From Pseudomonas campi (GTDB taxonomy: Bacteria > Pseudomonadota > Gammaproteobacteria > Pseudomonadales > Pseudomonadaceae): DNA of 64,000 nt. Position 1 is the stretch's first letter; each line of letters starts with the position of its first letter. Shown here piece by piece: positions 34,762 through 44,100 of this stretch. The notes beneath the pieces were generated by a model. It was not told the DNA's origin. It ran no database searches and saw only the letters and a program-made list of their open reading frames with translations. Where the stretch lies: NCBI RefSeq assembly GCF_013200955.2, contig NZ_CP053697.2, positions 4,154,001-4,218,000 on the forward strand. Reading direction: 5' to 3'. Made by a program: the position numbers and the translations under genes.

Positions 34762-36303
34762 TTACAGCTGAGGGCCGGCGCTGCGGATAGCGTCGGACAC
34801 GTCGAACTTCTTGAAGTTCTCGATGAACAGTTGCGCCAGACCTTTGGCCGCCTCGTCGTAGGCATTCTGGTCAGCCCAAGTGTTGCGCGGGTTGAGCAGG
34901 TTGGTCTCGACGCCCGGAACGGCCTTCGGCACGCTCAGGTTGATGATCGGCAGCTGCTCGGTCTCGGTACCGATCAGCGCACCGCTCTGGATCGCTGCGA
35001 TCACGCCTCTGGTAGTCGGGATGTTGAAGCGTTTACCCACTCCGTACCCGCCCCCTGTCCAACCAGTATTGACCAGGTAGACCTTGGAGCCGAAGCCACG
35101 GATGCGCTTGATCAGCAGTTCAGCGTACTCGCCAGCCGGACGCGGGAAGAACGGCGCGCCGAAGCAGGTGGAGAAGGTCGACTTGATGCCGCCGCCGCTG
35201 CCCATTTCGGTGGAACCGACCAGCGCGGTGTAGCCGGACAGGAAGTGGTAGGCCGCCTGCTCTTCGCTGAGGATCGACACCGGCGGCAGTACGCCCGTCA
35301 GGTCGCAGGTCAGGAAGATCACCGCGTTCGGCTCGCCGCCGAGGTTCTTCTCGCTGCGCTTCTCGACCAGCTCCAGCGGGTAGGCCGCACGGCTGTTCTG
35401 GGTCAGGCTGTCGTCGGTGTAATCCGGCAGGCGGTTTTCGTCGAGCACGACGTTTTCCAGCACGGCGCCGAACTGGATGGCTTTCCAGATCACCGGCTCG
35501 TTCTTCTCGGACAGGTCGATACACTTGGCATAGCAACCGCCTTCGATGTTGAACACCACGCCCACGCCCCAGCCGTGCTCGTCGTCACCGATCAGGTAAC
35601 GGCTTTCGTCGGCCGACAGGGTGGTCTTGCCGGTGCCGGACAGGCCGAAGAACAGGGTCACGTCGCCCTCTTCGCCGATGTTGGCGGCGCAGTGCATCGG
35701 CAGCACGTCGGCGTCCGGCAGCAGGAAGTTCTGCACGGAGAACATGGCTTTCTTCATTTCACCGGCGTAGCGCATGCCGGCGAGCAGGACTTTCTTGGCG
35801 GCGAAGTTGATGATCACGCAGCCATCGGAGTTGGTGCCGTCACGCTCGGGCACGCACTCGAAGTTGGCGACGTTGAGGATCTGCCACTCGGCCTTGGCGC
35901 CCGGGTTGTAGGTTTCCGGGTTGATGAACAGGCAACGGCCGAACAGGTTCTGCCAGGCAGTCTGGGTGGTCATCTTGACCGGCAGGTAGTGGGCATCGGC
36001 CGAGCCGACGTGGACGTAGGAGACGAAGTGGTCCTGGGCGTTGTTGAACGCCTCGACGCGGTCCCACAGGGCATCAAACTTGTCGGCCGGGAACGGACGG
36101 TTGATCGAGCCCCAGGCGATTTTCGCTTCGGTGCTCGGCTCCTGCACGATGAAACGGTCAGCCGGGGAACGACCGGTGCGATGGCCGGTGCGTACGACCA
36201 GCGAGCCGTTGGCGGCCAGCTCGCCTTCGCCACGGCGAATGGCCTCTTCGACCAGTTGGGCAGCGCTGATATCGGTGTAAACGGCGGTATTGGCTTGCGT
36301 CAT
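34762..36303 (-). CDS. pckA: Phosphoenolpyruvate carboxykinase (ATP)
   Basis: Converts oxaloacetate and ATP to phosphoenolpyruvate, the entry to gluconeogenesis. 513 residues from MTQANTAVYTDISAAQ. P-loop FFGLSGTGKTTLS, metal and substrate motifs LIGDDEHGWG and NTGWTGGGYG. The longer in-frame start at 36366 would run through a strong inverted repeat and lacks family support. Confidence 0.97.
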   Translation of the reverse strand: MTQANTAVYTDISAAQLVEEAIRRGEGELAANGSLVVRTGHRTGRSPADRFIVQEPSTEAKIAWGSINRPFPADKFDALWDRVEAFNNAQDHFVSYVHVGSADAHYLPVKMTTQTAWQNLFGRCLFINPETYNPGAKAEWQILNVANFECVPERDGTNSDGCVIINFAAKKVLLAGMRYAGEMKKAMFSVQNFLLPDADVLPMHCAANIGEEGDVTLFFGLSGTGKTTLSADESRYLIGDDEHGWGVGVVFNIEGGCYAKCIDLSEKNEPVIWKAIQFGAVLENVVLDENRLPDYTDDSLTQNSRAAYPLELVEKRSEKNLGGEPNAVIFLTCDLTGVLPPVSILSEEQAAYHFLSGYTALVGSTEMGSGGGIKSTFSTCFGAPFFPRPAGEYAELLIKRIRGFGSKVYLVNTGWTGGGYGVGKRFNIPTTRGVIAAIQSGALIGTETEQLPIINLSVPKAVPGVETNLLNPRNTWADQNAYDEAAKGLAQLFIENFKKFDVSDAIRSAGPQL

Positions 36304-36344
36304 GAGTGTCCCCGTCGGCGGCTGGCCGAGTCTTCCAAACGTTG

Positions 36345-36370
36345 TGTAGTGCGCAGGCAGCCGCACTACA
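36345..36370. promoter_or_regulatory. Inverted repeat in the pckA leader
   Basis: Perfect 9-base arms TGTAGTGCG and CGCACTACA with an 8-base spacer, 42-67 bases upstream of the pckA ATG. Could be an operator or an mRNA hairpin. Confidence 0.6.
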
Positions 36371-36461
36371 GCGATAAAAAAGTCGCGGGAGTATGCCAGA
36401 AAAGCTCGTACCTTGGCAGCCTCTTGTCTACTTAAGCGACCGATAGACGCACGCTATCGTG

Positions 36462-37349
36462 TCAGTGCCGGGTGGCCGAGGGCTCCTGGCTGTCACCACT
36501 GGTAAACAGCTGCGCTACATCGGCCGCATCGAAGGCATAGCGCTGGTTGCAGAACTGGCAATCGATTTCCACCTGCCCGCCATGCTCGGCCAGCAGCAGT
36601 TCGGCATCGCCCTGGCCCAGGCTGATCAGCGCCCGCGCCGAACGCTCGCGCGAGCAGCTGCAGCGGAACTGCAGCGGGCTGGGCTCGAACAGGCGCACCG
36701 CCTCTTCGTGGTAAAGGCGGTGCAGCACGGTCTCGTTGTCGAGGCCGAGCAACTCTTCGGCGGTCAGGGTATTGGCCAGGGTCAGCAGGTGCTGCCAGCT
36801 GGCTTCACGCTCGTCGGCATCGGGCAGGCGATCCACCGGCAGCTGCTGCAGCAGCAGGCCACGGGCGCGCTGGCCGTCGGCGTGCAACCAGAAGCGGGTG
36901 GACAGCTGCTCGGACGTGGCGAAGTAGGCGGTCAGGCAATCGGCCAGGGTGTCGCCTTCCAGGTCGACGATGCCCTGGTAGCGTTGGCCCTGCTTCGGGT
37001 CGACGGTCAGCGCCAGTACGCCATCCGGCATCAGCTCACGCAGGCCGGCATCGGCGCCGATCTGCTCGGCGTGGTAGCGGGCGATGCCACGCACTTCGCG
37101 CTCGCTGGAGCATTCGATCATCAGCAGCGGCACCGGCCCGGAGGAGCGCACCTGCAGGATCAGCAGGCCGTCGAACTTCAGGGTGCCGACCAGCAGCGCG
37201 GCGGCAGCGAGCATCTCGCCGAGCAGCTGGGCCACCGGTTGCGGGTAGGGATGCTTGGCCAGCACATGCTGGTAGCTCGCGCCGAGGCTGACCAGCTCGC
37301 CACGCACGTCGGCGTCGTCGAAGAGGAAACGTTGGGTAAAGTCGGCCAT
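36462..37349 (-). CDS. hslO: Hsp33 redox-regulated chaperone
   Basis: Holdase activated by oxidation and unfolding. 295 residues; the zinc-binding cysteines are present as CSC and CQFC near the C-terminus (FRCSCSRER, IDCQFCNQ). The start MADFTQRFLFDD matches the family. It follows hslR by 84 bases. Confidence 0.96.
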   Translation of the reverse strand: MADFTQRFLFDDADVRGELVSLGASYQHVLAKHPYPQPVAQLLGEMLAAAALLVGTLKFDGLLILQVRSSGPVPLLMIECSSEREVRGIARYHAEQIGADAGLRELMPDGVLALTVDPKQGQRYQGIVDLEGDTLADCLTAYFATSEQLSTRFWLHADGQRARGLLLQQLPVDRLPDADEREASWQHLLTLANTLTAEELLGLDNETVLHRLYHEEAVRLFEPSPLQFRCSCSRERSARALISLGQGDAELLLAEHGGQVEIDCQFCNQRYAFDAADVAQLFTSGDSQEPSATRH

Positions 37350-37433
37350 GGGCGAATGCTGCCTGAATACTGGGGCGGCGATTTTAGGCGCAAAGCCCGG
37401 CGCGACCAAGGGCCGGTTGTCTAGCGAACCCCC

Positions 37434-37835
37434 TCACTCCTGGCCGCCGCGAAAATTCTGGAGCTGGCGGCGCTGCTTCTTGCTCGGTCGACCATCGGTC
37501 TGCAGGCCCAGGGCGCCGGCCTTGCGCAGCTCGGCGCTAGCCTCGCGGCGATCGACACTGTCAGCGGTCTCCTCATATAGCAGTTGCGCCTCGGGAGCAC
37601 CACGGCGCACAACGGACAGCGCGCGCACCTGCACCGTGCGTTCCTCGAAGCCGGTGCGAATCACGTACTGGTCACCGATTTTGGGCTCCTTGCCCGGTTT
37701 GCAGCGCTCGCCGCGGCAATGCACCTTGCCGCCCTCGATGGCTTCCTTGGCCAGGGCCCGGGTCTTGTAGAAGCGCGCGGCCCACAGCCATTTATCCAGG
37801 CGTACCTTGTCGTCGTCTTTGTCGCTCAAAACCAA
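37434..37835 (-). CDS. hslR: Hsp15 ribosome-associated heat-shock protein
   Basis: 133 residues with an S4 RNA-binding domain, VRLDKWLWAARFYKTRALAKEAI, that binds stalled 50S subunits. There is no ATG: the candidates are TTG at 37835, directly after the upstream stop with GGAG four bases before it, and TTG at 37829 giving a start like MSDKDDD. The start is uncertain by two residues. Coupled to the desaturase gene upstream. Confidence 0.9.
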   Translation of the reverse strand: MVLSDKDDDKVRLDKWLWAARFYKTRALAKEAIEGGKVHCRGERCKPGKEPKIGDQYVIRTGFEERTVQVRALSVVRRGAPEAQLLYEETADSVDRREASAELRKAGALGLQTDGRPSKKQRRQLQNFRGGQE

Positions 37836-38804
37836 TCAGCTCCATACCCAGCGTTTCAATACCGCACGCAGCGGACAGTTGCAGGCCTGCGGCACAGCGT
37901 CCTCGACCCGGCGCAACTCGGCCCGATAGGGCAAGTCCAACGGCGTCTTCAAATCCCAGACCAGGCCCAGTCGGGCCAAGCCCTGCAGCACCCACCAGCC
38001 CGGGTCCCACTCGCCGGCATACAAGCCGAGGCGGGCCGAACCGGGAAAGGCGTGGTGATTGTTGTGCCAGCACTCGCCCATGGTCAGCAAGGCGGCAAAG
38101 GGCACGTTGTAACCCTGCACGCTGGCATCGTCGACCACATGATGTTGCGCGCCATGACGGTGGGCGAAGTGGCCAATCAGCCAGTGGCCAAATACCCCCG
38201 CGGTGACCCGCGCACACACGCCCCAGAATACCCAGGCCCAGCCACCCAGGGCGAAGAACAGCAGCGCCCAGGGCAACTGCTGGGCCATCCAGGTGCGCTG
38301 CAGGAAGCGATAGACCGGGTCGGCGGTGATCCGTGGCTCGACGCGGATATCCGGCGGATTGGCCAGGCGCAGCTCACAGTGCAACTGCCACCAGGCATCG
38401 AGCAGGGGCGCGCGGCGATGACCGAAGAAGTCATGACAGGCTTTCTGCCGCTGCGCGTAATCGCGCAAATCATGGGTGCGCAGCAAACCCAGCGGGCCTG
38501 ACAAGCCGACCAGCACGCCACAATAGACGAGGAAGTACTCCAGCCACTTGGGGCACTGGAAGCTGTCGTGAATCAGCTTGCGGTGCATGCCCAGCGAGTG
38601 CCCGAGTAGCAGCACCAGCGCAGTGGTCCCGGCAAACAGGGCGAACGCCGCCCAGGTGAAGGTCAGCGCCCCACCCACCAGCGCGGCCAGCGCCATGCCA
38701 CTGAACCACAGCGAGCGGATCGGCTCCCAGCGCACCTCGCCGTGGACGACATCGGCGCCCAGCTGCACGCGATGGTTCTTGAGACTCTCGGGTATCACAT
38801 CCAT
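37836..38804 (-). CDS. Membrane fatty-acid desaturase family protein
   Basis: 322 residues with about four membrane helices and histidine boxes HSLGMH, HDFFGHRRAP and HNNHHAFP, as in acyl-CoA and acyl-lipid desaturases. The first two boxes are less canonical than in DesA further along (55.5 kb), so substrate may differ. An ArsR gene lies upstream; without the intervening MITE-like element only about 31 bases would separate them. Followed immediately by hslR. Confidence 0.85.
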   Translation of the reverse strand: MDVIPESLKNHRVQLGADVVHGEVRWEPIRSLWFSGMALAALVGGALTFTWAAFALFAGTTALVLLLGHSLGMHRKLIHDSFQCPKWLEYFLVYCGVLVGLSGPLGLLRTHDLRDYAQRQKACHDFFGHRRAPLLDAWWQLHCELRLANPPDIRVEPRITADPVYRFLQRTWMAQQLPWALLFFALGGWAWVFWGVCARVTAGVFGHWLIGHFAHRHGAQHHVVDDASVQGYNVPFAALLTMGECWHNNHHAFPGSARLGLYAGEWDPGWWVLQGLARLGLVWDLKTPLDLPYRAELRRVEDAVPQACNCPLRAVLKRWVWS

Positions 38805-38832
38805 GGCGCCTCCAAGCCCGAGCGGGCCTTTA

Positions 38833-39085
38833 GAACCTATCCACGATCTCCTGTCCGTCGGCCATACCGCGTTAAAAACAGGCTCGGAAAGCGGCTTGCC
38901 GCTAACGCGCTTTAGCGCGACCCGAAGGGCGAGTGAAACGAGTCATGCTCATTTACAGCTCGTAAACTCCGCTTCCTCGCCTGTTTGATTCGCTAGCGCT
39001 CACCCTTCGGGCCAGCCTGCGGCTGTTACTCCCGTTGGTCGTTGCGCCTTGTCTGGCTCTAGTCCAAAAGATCGTGAACAGGTTC
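38833..39085. mobile_element. MITE-like element, copy 1 (253 bp)
   Basis: Begins GAACCTATCCACGATCT and ends AGATCGTGAACAGGTTC, i.e. about 17-base terminal inverted repeats, flanked by direct TTA duplications (38830-38832 and 39086-39088). No transposase gene inside. It shares the exact 20-mer at 38950-38969 and the CGCCTTGTCTGGCTC segment, in opposite orientation, with copy 2 at 55.4 kb. The 3-bp TNA duplications fit IS5-family (IS1031-type) mobilisation. Confidence 0.85.
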
Positions 39086-39091
39086 TTAACA

Positions 39092-39400
39092 TTACTTCTT
39101 GGCCAGCTCCGCACCCTCGCGCTTCAACTGGCTACCCGTCGGGCAGACCTCGAAGGCAAAGCCGAGCAGGGTATTCAACAGGCTGTCGGGGTTGAGCCGG
39201 TACAGCACGTACTGGCCTTTACGCTCGCCGACCACCAGGCCAGCCGCCGCGAGAATCGACAGATGCCGGGAGATCGCCGGAGCGCTCATCGCGAAGCGGC
39301 TGGCAATGTCTCCGGCGGTCAGTTGCTGGGCCGAGAGGTAGGCCAGAATCTGCCGCCGCGGGGTAGAGGCCAGCGCTTCGAAAACCTTATCTGTCGCCAT
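39092..39400 (-). CDS. ArsR-family transcriptional regulator
   Basis: 102-residue winged helix-turn-helix repressor (TPRRQILAYLS, AISRHLSILAAAGLV, GQYVLYRLN). No metal-binding ELCVC motif is seen, so a metal-independent type resembling SdpR is likely. It faces the same way as the desaturase gene and probably regulates it or itself; a palindrome lies just upstream. Confidence 0.88.
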   Translation of the reverse strand: MATDKVFEALASTPRRQILAYLSAQQLTAGDIASRFAMSAPAISRHLSILAAAGLVVGERKGQYVLYRLNPDSLLNTLLGFAFEVCPTGSQLKREGAELAKK

Positions 39401-39415
39401 GCGCCCACCGCTTAC

Positions 39416-39431
39416 TTAACATTTTAGTTAA
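39416..39431. promoter_or_regulatory. Candidate ArsR-type operator
   Basis: TTAAC-N6-GTTAA perfect inverted repeat 16 bases before the ArsR ATG, in AT-rich sequence, as in autoregulated ArsR genes. Confidence 0.5.
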
Positions 39432-39547
39432 TTGCTTTATAGCAGAGCCGCGGCGCTTGGCAAATCCTTGCTCTGGCACATGCAGCCAGGGGTGCGGTTG
39501 TCATCTGAGCTGTCTAGAATGCCTGCACCTCCTGGGGAAAGCCTGCA

Positions 39548-40015
39548 TTGAAGACGTTCGACCAACTCGCCGTGATCGGCCTGCGTGAATGGATCAACCT
39601 GCCCGAACTGGGCATGGTCGGTCTGCGCGGCAAGATCGACACCGGCGCCAGCACCTCGACCCTGCATGCCAGCGATATCCAGCCGTTCGACCGTGACGGT
39701 GAACCCTGGGTGCGTTTCACCGCCCACTTCGGCACCCAGGTGCAGCGCCGCCACCCGTGCGAGGCGCCCCTGGTAACGGTGAAGTCGATCAAGAGCTCCA
39801 ATGGCCATATCCAGACCCGCTACGTGATCCGCACCCTGCTCGCCCTCGGTGACCGGGCCTGGTCGGTGGAGTTCACCCTGGCCTGCCGCAAGACCATGCG
39901 CTACCGCGTGCTGCTCGGTTCCAAGGCACTGGTCGACGGCCAACTGGTGGTCAACCCGGCGCTGACCTACGTGCAAGACAAACCCCAGCTTTCCCTGCCT
40001 TCCGGTGCCCAATGA
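39548..40015 (+). CDS. rimB: RimB, retropepsin-like ATP-grasp-linked protease
   Basis: 155 residues with the aspartic-protease-like motif KIDTGASTSTLHA near 30, of the family found beside RimK. In P. fluorescens RimB tunes RimK, which glutamylates ribosomal protein S6. Starts at TTG with GGGGAAAG upstream; no ATG is available. Overlaps rimK by four bases. Confidence 0.88.
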   Translation: MKTFDQLAVIGLREWINLPELGMVGLRGKIDTGASTSTLHASDIQPFDRDGEPWVRFTAHFGTQVQRRHPCEAPLVTVKSIKSSNGHIQTRYVIRTLLALGDRAWSVEFTLACRKTMRYRVLLGSKALVDGQLVVNPALTYVQDKPQLSLPSGAQ

Positions 40016-40917
40016 AGATTGCCATCCTGTCGCGCAACCCGCGCCTGTATTCGACTCGCCGCCTGGTGGAAGCCGGCACCGCGCGCGGCCATGAGGTGGT
40101 GGTGATCGACACCCTGCGCGCCTACATGAACATCGCCAGCCACAAGCCGCAGATCCACTACCGCGGCCGGCCGCTGGAAAACTTCGATGCGGTAATCCCG
40201 CGCATCGGCGCTTCGGTGACTTTCTACGGCTGCGCCGTGCTGCGCCAGTTCGAGATGATGGGTGTGTTCCCGCTCAACGAATCGGTGGCGATCAGCCGCT
40301 CGCGCGACAAGCTGCGCTCGCTGCAACTGCTCTCACGGCGCGGCATCGGCCTGCCGGTGACCGGCTTCGCCCACTCGCCGGACGACATTCCCGACCTGAT
40401 CCAGATGGTCAGCGGCGCACCGCTGGTGATCAAAGTGCTGGAAGGCACCCAGGGCATCGGCGTGGTGCTGTGCGAAACCGAAAAGGCCGCCGAGTCGGTG
40501 ATCGAGGCCTTCATGGGCCTCAAGCAGAACATCATGGTCCAGGAATACATCAAGGAAGCCGGCGGCGCCGACATCCGCTGCTTCGTGGTCGGCGACAAGG
40601 TCATCGCGGCAATGAAGCGCCAGGCCAAACCCGGCGAATTCCGCTCCAACCTGCACCGCGGCGGCTCGGCCAGCCTGATCAAGATCACTCCGGAAGAACG
40701 CATGACCGCCATCCGTGCGGCCAAGGTCATGGGCCTGTCGGTGGCGGGGGTGGATATCCTGCGTTCCAATCACGGCCCGCTGGTGATGGAGGTGAATTCC
40801 TCGCCCGGCCTGGAAGGCATCGAGACCACCACCGGCAAGGACGTGGCCAGCATGATCATCCAGTACATCGAGAAGAACGGCGGCCCGCACCTGACCCGTA
40901 CCAAGGGCAAAGGCTAA
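40012..40917 (+). CDS. rimK: RimK, ribosomal protein S6 glutamate ligase
   Basis: 301-residue ATP-grasp ligase adding glutamates to the C-terminus of S6. KVLEGTQGIGVVL, VQEYIKEAGGADIRCFVV and VMEVNSSPGLEGIE are conserved. In pseudomonads RimK activity responds to c-di-GMP and affects virulence and motility. The EAL protein RimA that accompanies it in P. fluorescens is absent here; a large GGDEF/EAL gene follows convergently. Confidence 0.96.
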   Translation: MKIAILSRNPRLYSTRRLVEAGTARGHEVVVIDTLRAYMNIASHKPQIHYRGRPLENFDAVIPRIGASVTFYGCAVLRQFEMMGVFPLNESVAISRSRDKLRSLQLLSRRGIGLPVTGFAHSPDDIPDLIQMVSGAPLVIKVLEGTQGIGVVLCETEKAAESVIEAFMGLKQNIMVQEYIKEAGGADIRCFVVGDKVIAAMKRQAKPGEFRSNLHRGGSASLIKITPEERMTAIRAAKVMGLSVAGVDILRSNHGPLVMEVNSSPGLEGIETTTGKDVASMIIQYIEKNGGPHLTRTKGKG

Positions 40918-40954
40918 GCCCCGCTCGCGGACCTCAGAAGCACCCTCTCCCCAG

Positions 40955-40978
40955 CCCTCTCCCGTGAACGGGAGAGGG
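40955..40978. repeat. CCCTCTCCC palindromic repeat
   Basis: CCCTCTCCCGT and ACGGGAGAGGG with a 2-base centre. Similar palindromes recur at 58.9 kb and 60.4 kb. Part of the 214-base gap between rimK and the GGDEF/EAL gene. Confidence 0.8.
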
Positions 40979-41067
40979 GGCAAAAGCGCTCCGTACCCGT
41001 TCCACACTCTGCTATGGCGATGCAGAAAAGATCCGCACCCGACTCTGAGCCCCTACGCGCCCAACAC

Positions 41068-41135
41068 GTAGCCCGGATGCAATCCGGGGCAAGTCTTCAG
41101 CCCTCCGCGGCCCTCCCGGATTGCATCCAGGCTAC
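41068..41135. repeat. GTAGCCCGGATGCAATCCGGG inverted pair, supplying a stop codon
   Basis: Two 21-base arms in inverted orientation (20 of 21 match) around 26 bases; the same family as 57251-57272 and 60282-60332. The right arm overlaps the end of the GGDEF/EAL gene and provides its TAG. Confidence 0.85.
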
Positions 41136-44100
41136 GGCTCATCACCGTGCTGCTGCAGCCAGGCGAGGAACTCCTTCTCGCCGAGCGGGCGGCTGAAGTG
41201 ATAGCCCTGGCCCAGCGAGCAACCGTGCTGGCGTAGCCACTCCAGCTGGACGACGCTCTCGACGCCCTCGGCCACGCACTCCAGGCCCAGGTTGCGGGCG
41301 ATCAGCAGAATCGTCTCGACCAGCATCTGGCCGCTGGCCTCGCCTTCCAGATCATTGATGAAACTGCGATCGATCTTCAGCCGGTCCAGCGGCAGGCGCT
41401 TGAGGTAGGTCAGCGACGAATAGCCGGTGCCGAAATCGTCGATGGCAAAGCGGATTCCCAGGCGTTTGAGGGCATGCATGGCCTCGATGCACTGCTCGAC
41501 ATCCTGCAACAGCACGCCTTCGGTGATTTCCAGCTCCAGGGCACTGGGCGGCAGACCGTGGCGCTGCAGGCAGCTGCTGATGCGCTCGGCACAGCCGTTC
41601 TGGCGCAGCTCGCGCGGGCTGAGGTTGACCGCCAGCACCAGCTGCGGCCAGTCGGCCTGCCAGCGCGCCAGGCTGGCGCAGGCATGCTCCAGCACCCAGT
41701 GACCGAGTTCCTGGATCAGCCCGGTCTCCTCGGCCAGCGGAATGAACTGGTCGGGCGGGATATTGCCCCGTTCCGGATGCTGCCAACGCAGCAACACCTC
41801 GGCCCCAGCAACCCGGCCAGTGGCCAGCGCCAGTTGCGGCTGGAACACTAGGTGCAGCTGATCGCGCGCCATTGCCTGGCGTAGCTCGCTCTGCAACTGC
41901 AGCCGCTGGTCGATCACCGCCTGCATTTCCGGGGCGAAGAAATGCAGGGCATTACGCCCGCCCTGCTTGGCCTGGTACATGGCGGTGTCCGATTGCTTCA
42001 GCGCATCGGCGGCATCCTGCCCCGGCAGCGGGTGCAGGGTGATGCCGATGCTGCCACTGACGGCCAGCTCGTGACCGTTAATCCAATAGCTCCCGCGCAG
42101 GTTGAGCAGCAGCTTCTCGCCCACTTCGGCCGCATGTTCGGCCGCCAGCGCGGGGCTGTCCGCCAGGTGTTCCAGCAGCACGACGAACTCGTCGCCACCC
42201 AGGCGGGCCAGGGTGTCCTCTGCGCGCAGGCAGTCGCCCAGGCGCGCGGTGACGGCCCGGAGCAGGGCATCACCGGTGGGGTGGCCGAGGCTGTCGTTGA
42301 CCGTCTTGAAGTGATCGAGGTCGATGAACAGCAAGGCGCCGTAACTGCCCTCGCGCTGCTCGCGGGTCATCGCGTGCTGCAGGCGGTCCTGCAGCAGACG
42401 GCGGTTGGGCAGCCCGGTCAGCTCGTCACTGTAGGCCAGGCGCTCGATCTCGCGCTGGTAGCGCTGGCGCTCGGAGATGTCGGTGATGCTGGCGCGAATC
42501 AGCAGCGGCTTGCCGGGCATGCACACCAGACGTACTTCGCAGGGCAGCACGCGGCCGGCACTGTCGCGATGCAGCCACTCGAACACTGGCGTACCACCGC
42601 CGATCGCCGCCTGCAGATAACGCAGCCCGAGAGGCGTGGAGTCCTGGCCATCGGCCTGGCGCGGCGGGCTCATCTCGACCGGATTGCGCCCCAGCAGCTC
42701 GGCGTGGCTCAGATTGAACAGACGCTGGGCATTCTCGTTGGCCTCGATGATGCCGCCCTTGGGGCTGAACAGCACGATGGCCTCCGGGGCATGCTCGACC
42801 AGCGTGCGGTAGCGCGCTTCCGCCTCGTGGCGCGCAGTGATGTCCTCGATGATCGCCAGACAGGCCTCCAGGCGACCGCCCTGTGCACGCACCGCGCGCA
42901 GGCTCAGGCGGCTGTAGATCACCGAACCGTCGCTACGCAGAAAGCGTTTCTCCAGCTCGTAGTCATCACGCTCACCACAAAGAATGCCGTCGAACAGGGC
43001 CTCTTCGCGCTCGACATCCTGCGCGTGAGTGATCTGCTGCCAATTGCTGCTGCACAACTCCTCGCGGCTGCGGTCGAGAATCTGGCAGAGCTTGAAGTTG
43101 ACCTCCAGCCACTGGCCCTGCGGGGTGATCATGGCCATGCCGATCAGCGGCGCCTCGAAGAACAGGCGCAGCCACTCGTCGCGTTCGCGTAACTGCTGCT
43201 CGGCGAGTTTGCGCGCGCTGATGTCCTGTATCGCGCCGTACAGGCGCACAACTTTGCGCCCGTCCATTTCCGGAAAACCCTTGAGGCGCACCCAGCGCGA
43301 GGTGCCGCGCAGCCCGGTCAGACGCACCTCCATGTCGAACGGCTGCCCCGAACGCAGGATCTGCCGGAGGGTCTGCTGGATCAGCTTGCGGCTCTCCGGC
43401 TCGTAGCGACTGAGCGCCACTGGCAGCGGCGGAGCACCGGCCGAGGGGTCCATCTCGTTCATGCGGAAGCAGCCATCGGTCCAGTACATGCGCTGGTCGG
43501 CCATTTCCAGAACCCAGCCACCGATATCGGCGATCGCCTCGGTCTGCGACAACAGATGGGTCTGCCGCATCAGCTCCTCGCGGCCCCTGGCCAGCTCCTT
43601 GGCCAGGCGCTCGCGCTCGCTGACATCCTGGGTGAGCGCGACGAAATGACTGACCTTGCCACGCGCATCGAGCAGCGGCGCAATGGTCACCTCGTTCCAG
43701 AACTCCTCGCCATTCTTGCGGTAATTGCGCAGCACCTCATGGTGCGGCAGGCCGCGACTGAGGGCCTGGCGCGCACGCTGCAAGGCACCGTGGTCACTGT
43801 TGCCGGCCAGCAGCAGGCGACTGCCACTGCCGAGGATTTCCGCACGGTTGTAGCCGCTCAGTTTCTCCATCGCCGGGTTGCAATAGATGAAGGGGTTACC
43901 GGGCTGGCGCGCGTCGGAAATCGACACACCCAGCGGGCAGGACTGCAGCGCCTGGTTGACCAGGGCCAGCTCCTGCTGCATCGCCGCACTGCTGTGCAGG
44001 GTCCGGCGCAGGTCGCTGAGGGCACGGCCGACCAGCAGCGTGGCGATCATCAGCAGCAACAGGCTGAAGTGCATTTCCAGGCGCTGCGGGCTGGCCCAGT

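Noticed and set aside
37836..38804. Second copy of desA
   Set aside because: Its histidine boxes and length differ clearly from the 55.5 kb gene; it is a separate desaturase family member.
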